A DNA stretch of 11,363 nt from Flavobacterium sp. (GTDB lineage: Bacteria; Bacteroidota; Bacteroidia; Flavobacteriales; Flavobacteriaceae), in the NCBI GenBank assembly GCA_012032075.1, contig JAAURU010000071.1:1-11363 (forward strand). Direction: 5' to 3'. Positions within the stretch are counted from its first letter, which is position 1; each line of letters opens with the position of its first letter. Shown here one piece after another: positions 6,275 through 11,363 of the stretch. The position numbers and the translations under genes were made by a program. Under the pieces are notes generated by a model, which saw only the letters and a program-made list of their open reading frames with translations, was not told the origin of the DNA and did no database searches.

Positions 6275-6315
6275 AAGTTAGAAATTCTAGATTCTAACTT
6301 CTAAATTCTAACTTC
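6275..6315. repeat. Heptad array upstream of the adenosyltransferase (TTCTAAC/TTCTAAA)
   Basis: Units TTCTAGA, TTCTAAC, TTCTAAA, TTCTAAC and TTCC follow in 7-bp register from 6285 to just before the ATG at 6318. The left end is inverted: AAGTTAGAA (6275-6283) is the exact reverse complement of TTCTAACTT (6292-6300), giving a 9-bp stem with an 8-nt loop. The array occupies the leader and ribosome-binding region of the next gene. Confidence 0.75.
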
Positions 6316-6317
6316 CC

Positions 6318-6887
6318 ATGAAAGTTTATACAAAAACAGGAGATAAAGGAACAACAGCACTTTTTGGTGGCACAAGAGTTTTAAAACATAATATTCGAAT
6401 TGAAAGTTATGGAACAGTTGACGAGTTAAATTCTCACATTGGTTTAATTCGTGACCAAAATATGGATTCACATTATAAAGCAGTTTTAATTGAAATTCAA
6501 GATCGGTTATTTACTGTTGGTGCTATTTTAGCCACTCCACCAGAAAAAGAAACCTTAAAAAATGGACAACCTCGCTTACAAAATCTAGGTATTTTAGATA
6601 GTGACATTGAATTTCTTGAAAAAGAAATCGATACAATGGAAGAAAGTTTGCCACAAATGACTCATTTTGTATTACCAGGAGGACATACCACTGTGTCATA
6701 TTGTCATATTGCAAGATGTGTTTGTAGAAGAGCAGAACGTTTAGCTGTTCACTTAAATGAAATAGAACCGACAGATATTCATGTCCTAACCTATCTCAAC
6801 CGACTTTCTGACTACCTTTTTGTGCTGGCACGAAAGTTGTCTTACGATTTAAAGGCTGAAGAAGTAAAATGGATACCTAGAAAATAG
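6318..6887 (+). CDS. Cob(I)alamin adenosyltransferase, PduO type
   Basis: This 189-residue cytoplasmic enzyme transfers the adenosyl group of ATP to cob(I)alamin, making adenosylcobalamin, the cofactor of methylmalonyl-CoA mutase and similar enzymes. Diagnostic PduO-type motifs are TKTGDKGTT (5-13), SYGTVDELNSHIG (30-42), FVLPGG (117-122), CRRAER (136-141) and YLNRLSDYLFVLAR (159-172), which form the ATP site between subunits of the trimer. The length is usual for the family and the frame is intact. There are no other cobalamin genes in the window, consistent with a salvage role, though that is inference. It ends directly in a TGTTCAG heptad array. Confidence 0.93.
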   Translation: MKVYTKTGDKGTTALFGGTRVLKHNIRIESYGTVDELNSHIGLIRDQNMDSHYKAVLIEIQDRLFTVGAILATPPEKETLKNGQPRLQNLGILDSDIEFLEKEIDTMEESLPQMTHFVLPGGHTTVSYCHIARCVCRRAERLAVHLNEIEPTDIHVLTYLNRLSDYLFVLARKLSYDLKAEEVKWIPRK

Positions 6888-6915
6888 TGTTCAGTGTTCA
6901 GATTTTAGTGTTCAG
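6888..6915. repeat. TGTTCAG heptad array abutting the adenosyltransferase stop codon
   Basis: Units TGTTCAG, TGTTCAG, ATTTTAG and TGTTCAG are in perfect 7-bp register and begin on the base after the TAG stop. The preceding seven bases, AAAATAG, which contain the stop codon, are in the same register and resemble the third unit. Confidence 0.75.
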
Positions 6916-6957
6916 TAAAAATAGATTTTCGTTCTAAAGGTAATTAATACAGGCATT

Positions 6958-6992
6958 TTTGGAATTTGGAATTTAAAAATTAGAATTTAAAA
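6958..6992. repeat. TTTGGAA/TTTAAAA heptad array
   Basis: Five units in register, TTTGGAA, TTTGGAA, TTTAAAA, ATTAGAA and TTTAAAA, lie in the gap before the DUF2795 promoter. The unit TTTGGAA also occurs, inverted, at 1235-1259. Confidence 0.7.
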
Positions 6993-7034
6993 AAACACGT
7001 TCTTATAAATATTAAAAAATAAATCAAAAAAAAC

Positions 7035-7064
7035 TTGATTTTTTAAGTTAAAAAATTATTTTTG
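7035..7064 (+). promoter_or_regulatory. Promoter of the DUF2795 gene
   Basis: TTG at 7035-7037 and TATTTTTG at 7057-7064 are separated by 19 bp, an excellent match to the Bacteroidota -33/-7 consensus (TTG and TAnnTTTG). Transcription would start near 7070, about 20 nt before the ATG. The TTG also sits in the right arm of a weak AAATCAA/TTGATTT inverted repeat followed by T, which could serve as the terminator of the upstream gene. Confidence 0.7.
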
Positions 7065-7089
7065 CATAAAATTTTAAATCGATAGAAAA

Positions 7090-7315
7090 ATGATATTGGA
7101 TCGAATTAGAACTAGCATCTTATTTAAGTGATGCTCCTTGGCCTGCTACCAAAGACGAACTTATCGACTACGCAATTAGAACTGGTGCTCCACTAGAAGT
7201 AGTAGAAAACTTGCAATCGATAGAAGATGAGGGAGAAATCTACGAATCTATGGAAGAAATTTGGCCAGATTATCCTACAGACGAAGATTATCTTTGGAAT
7301 GAGGATGAATATTAA
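7090..7315 (+). CDS. DUF2795 family protein (probable one-base frameshift at the start codon region)
   Basis: This is a small acidic protein of about 74 residues: YWIELELASYLSDAPWPATK, then DELIDYAIRTGAPLEVVENL, and an acidic end EEIWPDYPTDEDYLWNEDEY. The helical core with DAPWPATKDELIDYA and VVENLQ is the DUF2795 pattern, and small proteins of this type commonly precede secA in Flavobacteriia. The coding frame has a TGA just before TAT-TGG (7094-7099) and no usable start, while the ATG at 7090 is one base out of frame. The region ATGATATTGG therefore has one base too many (for example one T of the TT, or the A after ATG). Function is unknown. It has its own good promoter and a terminator before secA. 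Confidence 0.75.
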
Positions 7316-7336
7316 AAAGATAAAATAACAACATTT

Positions 7337-7365
7337 AAAAAAGTCTCTCATTGAGGCTTTTTTTT
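7337..7365 (+). terminator. Rho-independent terminator between DUF2795 and secA
   Basis: An 11-bp stem, AAAAAAGTCTC and GAGGCTTTTTT with one U-G pair, encloses a TCATT loop and runs into eight T. The wobble pair fits transcription from the + strand. The T run overlaps the region where the -33 element of the secA promoter would lie. Confidence 0.85.
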
Positions 7366-7380
7366 GTAAATTTACACACC

Positions 7381-7388
7381 TATTTTTG
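7381..7388 (+). promoter_or_regulatory. Candidate -7 element of secA
   Basis: TATTTTTG matches TAnnTTTG, about 20 bp before the secA ATG at 7409. The upstream TTG (7364-7366) at the end of the terminator T run is 14 bp away, shorter than ideal. Placement after a terminator supports an independent secA transcript. Confidence 0.5.
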
Positions 7389-7408
7389 AAAAAAACAATA
7401 AAACTATT

Positions 7409-10400
7409 ATGAGTTTACTTAATTCTATACTGAAAGCTTTTGTGGGCGACAAATCTCAAAAAGATGTAAAAGCTATTCAACCTCTTGTTAATCAAATAAA
7501 AACATTTGAACAAGCACTTGCTTCCTTATCTCACGACCAGTTGAGAGCAAAAACTGCAGAGTTCAAAGAAAAAAATTAAAGCTGCACGTTCTGAAAAAGA
7601 CAGTAAAATTGAAGCTTTAAAACTAGAAGCTGAAAATACACAAGATATTGACAAAAGAGAAGATATCTATCTTGAAATAGATAGTCTTGAAAAAGAAGCC
7701 TATGAAATTTCTGAAAAAACATTAAATGAAATTCTACCAGAAGCTTTTGCCGTTTTAAAAGAGACCGCAAAACGTTTTAAAGACAATACTGTAATTTCAG
7801 TTACTGCTTCACCTAAAGATATAGAATTATCTGCTACAAAACCTTATATCACAATAGAAGGAGATACTTCTCATTGGGCAAATGCTTGGGATGCTGCAGG
7901 AAAAGCGATTACTTGGGATATGATTCATTATGATGTACAGTTAATAGGTGGTGTTGTTTTACACCAAGGTAAAATTGCCGAAATGCAAACTGGTGAAGGA
8001 AAAACATTAGTAGCAACACTTCCTTTATATTTAAATGCATTAACTGGAAATGGAGTACATTTAGTAACCGTGAATGATTATTTAGCACGAAGAGATAGCA
8101 CATGGAAAGCACCTCTATTTGAATTCCATGGTTTAACAGTCGATTGTATTGATAACCACCAACCTAACAGTGCTGGAAGAAGAAAAGCTTATAATGCCGA
8201 TATTACTTATGGAACAAATAACGAATTTGGTTTCGATTATTTGAGAGATAATATGGCTCACGCACCAGAAGATTTAGTACAAAGAAAACACAATTATGCA
8301 ATTGTCGATGAGGTCGATTCGGTTTTAATTGATGATGCTCGTACTCCTTTAATTATTTCTGGTCCAGTTCCGCAAGGAGATCGTCATGAATTTAATGAGT
8401 TAAAGCCAAAAGTGGATAACTTAGTAAATTTACAACGTAAATTAGCAACTGAATGTTTAACAGAAGCTAAAAAATTAATTAAAGAAGGAAATACTAAAGA
8501 CGGTGGTTTTTATTTATTACGTTCTTACCGAGCTATTCCAAAAAATAAAGCCTTAATTAAATTTTTATCAGAAGAAGGAGTAAAACAATTACTTCAAAAA
8601 ACTGAAAATCAATACATGGCAGATAACAATCGTGAAATGCCAAAAGTGGATGAAGCATTATATTTTGTTATTGAAGAAAAAAACAATCAAGTTGAATTAA
8701 CAGATAATGGAATTAAATTCCTTTCTCAAGATACAGACGAGCATTTCTTCGTTCTACCAGATATTGGAACTGAGATTGCTAAAATTGAGAAAATGAATTT
8801 AGCTAAAGAAGAAGAAGCTGAAAAAAGAGAAGAATTATACAAAGATTTCTCTATAAAATCAGAACGCATCCATACATTAACCCAACTTTTAAAAGCTTAC
8901 ACTTTATTTGAAAGAGATACAGAATATGTTATCATGGATAATAAAGTAATGATTGTAGATGAACAAACAGGTCGTATCATGGATGGTCGTCGTTATTCAG
9001 ATGGTTTACACCAAGCCATTGAAGCGAAAGAAAATGTAAAAATTGAAGCAGCTACACAAACATTTGCAACAGTAACCTTGCAGAATTATTTCCGTATGTA
9101 CAGCAAATTAGCAGGTATGACTGGAACAGCGGTTACAGAAGCTGGTGAGTTTTGGGAAATTTACAAATTAGATGTTGTTGAAATTCCAACCAACAGACCT
9201 ATTGCAAGAAAAGACAAAGAAGATTTAATCTATAGAACAGTTCGCGAAAAATTTAATGCTGTAATAGAAGATGTTGTTGGCTTATCACAAGCTGGTCGTC
9301 CAGTGTTAATTGGAACTACTTCTGTTGAAATTTCTGAATTATTAAGTCGAATGTTAAAAATTAGAAACATTCCTCATAATGTCTTGAATGCTAAAATGCA
9401 TAAAAGTGAAGCAGAAATTGTTGCGGAAGCAGGAAAACCTGGAGTAGTAACTATCGCAACAAATATGGCTGGTCGTGGAACGGATATTAAATTATCTGAC
9501 GAAGTTAAAAAAGCAGGTGGTTTAGCCATTGTAGGAACTGAACGTCATGATTCACGACGTGTTGACCGTCAATTAAGAGGGCGTGCTGGTCGTCAAGGAG
9601 ATGTGGGTAGTTCACAATTCTATGTTTCATTAGAAGATAACTTAATGCGTTTATTTGGTTCTGAAAGAGTAGCCAAAGTAATGGATAGAATGGGCTTGAA
9701 AGAAGGAGAAGTGATTCAACATTCTATGATGACAAAATCCATCGAAAGAGCTCAGAAAAAAGTAGAAGAAAACAACTTTGGTGTTCGTAAACGTTTATTA
9801 GAATATGATGACGTAATGAATGCTCAACGTGAAGTAGTTTACAAACGTCGTCGTCATGCCTTACAAGGAGAACGTTTAAAAGTTGATATTGCAAATATGA
9901 TGTATGATACTTGTGAAGTTATTGTACAACAAAATAGAGGTGCTGGAGATTTTAAAAATTACGAATTTGAATTAATTCGCTATTTTTCAATTAGTTCACC
10001 TATTTCAGCAACTGATTTTGCAAAGTTACCTGAACTTGATGTTGTAGGAAAAACATATAAAGCAGTTTTAGAACATTACACAGAAAAAACAGCACGAAAT
10101 ATAAAAGAAGCTTTCCCAGTTATTAAAAATGTTTACGAAAACAATAATGGTCAATATGAAAGAATTGTAGTTCCTTTTACCGATGGAATTAAATCCTTAA
10201 ATATTGTAACTGATTTGAATAAAGCTTATGCTTCTGAAGCTAAATCTCTATTAACTGATTTTGAGAAAAATGTTTCGCTTGCTATTATTGATGAAGCTTG
10301 GAAAAAACATTTACGAAAAATGGATGAGTTGAAACAATCGGTTCAGTTAGCAGTTCATGAACAAAAAGATCCTCTTTTAATTTACAAATTTGAAGCTTTT

Positions 10401-10763
10401 AATTTATTTAAAAAGATGATCGATGAAGTTAATAAAGAAGTCATTTCCTTCTTATTCAAAGCTGATTTGCCATCGCAAAATGAAAATGCGATTAGTGAAG
10501 CAAAAGATGTAAGAAGAAAAGAAAATTACACAGAAAGTAAAGAAGACGTTTTAAATAGTGATGAATTAGCAGCTCGAAACAGAGAAGCAGGTCAACAAGC
10601 TCAAAATAGACCTCAAGTTACGGAAACTATCGTAAGAGAAACTCCAAAAATTAATCGTAATGATACAGTTACTATTAAACATGTAATGAGTGGAAAAACT
10701 GAAACCATGAAATTCAAAAAAGCAGAAAATATGTTAGCTTCTGGTGAATGGGTTTTAGTATAA
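7409..10763 (+). CDS. secA: Preprotein translocase ATPase SecA (probable one-base frameshift)
   Basis: This motor ATPase drives unfolded preproteins through SecYEG at the cytoplasmic membrane. Corrected length is 1117 residues, usual for Bacteroidota SecA. Motifs are P-loop TGEGKT (194-199), DEVDS Walker B (300-304), the preprotein cross-linking region around AGMTGTA and IPTNRP, helicase motif NMAGRGTDI (685-693), arginine finger region RQLRGRAGRQGD (720-731), VRKRLLEYDDVMN (about 792-804) and the helical scaffold WKKHLRKMDELKQSV (about 964-978). The start MSLLNSILKAFVG is clear, but the frame ends in TAA at 7577. Removing one A from the A7 run 7569-7575 joins TAEFKEK to IKAARSEKD. Since secA is essential, this is almost certainly a sequence error. 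The C-terminal tail is acidic/glutamine-rich and ends FKKAENMLASGEWVLV, with no CxCxSG zinc-binding motif. A perfect terminator follows. Confidence 0.96.
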
Positions 10764-10786
10764 AAATTAAAGAATAGTTAAAATAC

Positions 10787-10819
10787 ATCCTCAATTGGTA
10801 AAGCAATTGAGGATTTTTT
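10787..10819 (+). terminator. Rho-independent terminator of secA
   Basis: A perfect 11-bp stem, ATCCTCAATTG (10787-10797) and CAATTGAGGAT (10804-10814), with loop GTAAAG is followed by a T run, 24 bp after the secA stop. Confidence 0.92.
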
Positions 10820-10839
10820 ATAAATCTAAAAAAAATAAA

Positions 10840-11304
10840 ATGGACAATCAAACATGTCCTTCTTGTAAAAACGAAACACCTTTGTCGTATGAGGTATGTA
10901 CTTATTGTAAATTTCCATTTACTGCTACAGACAAAGAAAAAGCAGTTCATATAGGAAGATTCATTAGTGCAAAAAATATTCTAGATAAATCTGAAGACAA
11001 CATACAAAATAGTAAAAATGTGCTTTATTTTATAGCTGGATTTAATATACTAGGATTAATAATTGCAATTATGAAAAATCAATATGATTTTTTAGGTGTT
11101 TTTATAACCTCAATCATAACTTTAATCATTTTATTTTGTGGCATCTTTTTGCAAAAAAGTCCGAAAATATTGACAATAATTCCTCTAATTATAATTTTAC
11201 TTTTCTACTTAATAACATTTATTTTTAACAATGAAAGTTTTTTAAATGGAATAGTTTTTAAAATAGTAATTGTAGGAGCATTAGTTTATAATTTATATAC
11301 TTAA
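10840..11304 (+). CDS. Zinc-ribbon membrane protein of unknown function
   Basis: This is a 154-residue protein. The N-terminus has two cysteine pairs, CPSC (6-9) and CTYC (20-23), forming a probable zinc ribbon. A helical linker (about 32-58) is followed by about four hydrophobic segments, roughly 61-78, 84-104, 109-129 and 134-151. The rest has low complexity in I, L and F, and I recognise no named family. Zinc-ribbon plus membrane-bundle proteins are common and diverse in Bacteroidota. The ATG at 10840 is preferred over an in-frame GTG or upstream start because anything earlier would lie in the secA terminator. No promoter match is seen; it may rely on read-through from secA. Confidence 0.7.
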   Translation: MDNQTCPSCKNETPLSYEVCTYCKFPFTATDKEKAVHIGRFISAKNILDKSEDNIQNSKNVLYFIAGFNILGLIIAIMKNQYDFLGVFITSIITLIILFCGIFLQKSPKILTIIPLIIILLFYLITFIFNNESFLNGIVFKIVIVGALVYNLYT

Positions 11305-11363
11305 ACAAGGTTAATCAATTTAAAAAAGAGAATAATTTATAAAATTAAACAATCCGGTGCAGT

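Noticed and set aside
3218..6992. CRISPR array
   Set aside because: Repeats are 7-8 bp direct tandems without spacers, and there are no cas genes.
7568..7579. Programmed -1 ribosomal frameshift in secA at A AAA AAT
   Set aside because: The heptamer looks slippery, but a -1 slip leads to TTA AAG CTG, which is not the frame of the rest of SecA. The needed change is one base fewer, as for a homopolymer insertion error.

Overview
The window reads as AT-rich chromosomal DNA from the phylum Bacteroidota, most likely a Flavobacterium or close relative. Three things support this. Promoters have the TAnnTTTG -7 element of this group. Starts lack clear Shine-Dalgarno sequences. The gene products (long SecA with no zinc-binding tail, a DUF2795 protein just before secA, a PduO-type adenosyltransferase) have flavobacterial character. 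Almost everything is on the + strand; one toxin-antitoxin pair is on the - strand.

Layout, left to right: (1) the 3' end of a CocE/NonD (X-Pro dipeptidyl-peptidase-like) hydrolase closed by a clear terminator; (2) a divergently oriented RelE/ParE-type toxin with its overlapping small antitoxin (- strand); (3) a Uup-type ABC-F ATPase; (4) a class I SAM methyltransferase; (5) a MacB/LolD-type ABC transporter ATPase with an overlapping 56-residue two-helix membrane protein; (6) a hairpin-bearing intergenic element that looks like an interspersed repeat; (7) a DcsG-like ATP-grasp ligase and a possible 22-residue membrane peptide; (8) a cob(I)alamin adenosyltransferase; (9) a DUF2795 protein followed by secA, each with its own promoter signal; (10) a zinc-ribbon protein with about four membrane helices after the secA terminator. 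The genes are mostly housekeeping or solitary and do not form one pathway; the only recognisable pairs are toxin/antitoxin, ABC ATPase/small membrane protein and DUF2795/secA.

Two patterns run across the window. First, the gaps between genes, and two places inside the methyltransferase gene, carry short degenerate tandem repeats with a period of exactly 7 bp. The repeated word differs from site to site (ATTCTAA, TGTTCAG, TTTGGAA, AGTGATT, ACTTCCA, GTTTCAA, TTCTAAC), and one further array has an 8-bp period (ATTGnnnn). This is the most interesting structure here and no gene explains it. Second, five genes, including essential secA, need a one-base correction (two corrections in the hydrolase), nearly always in a run of A or T. 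This looks like homopolymer error in the source assembly rather than biology, so the affected genes are described as intact genes with probable sequencing frameshifts.
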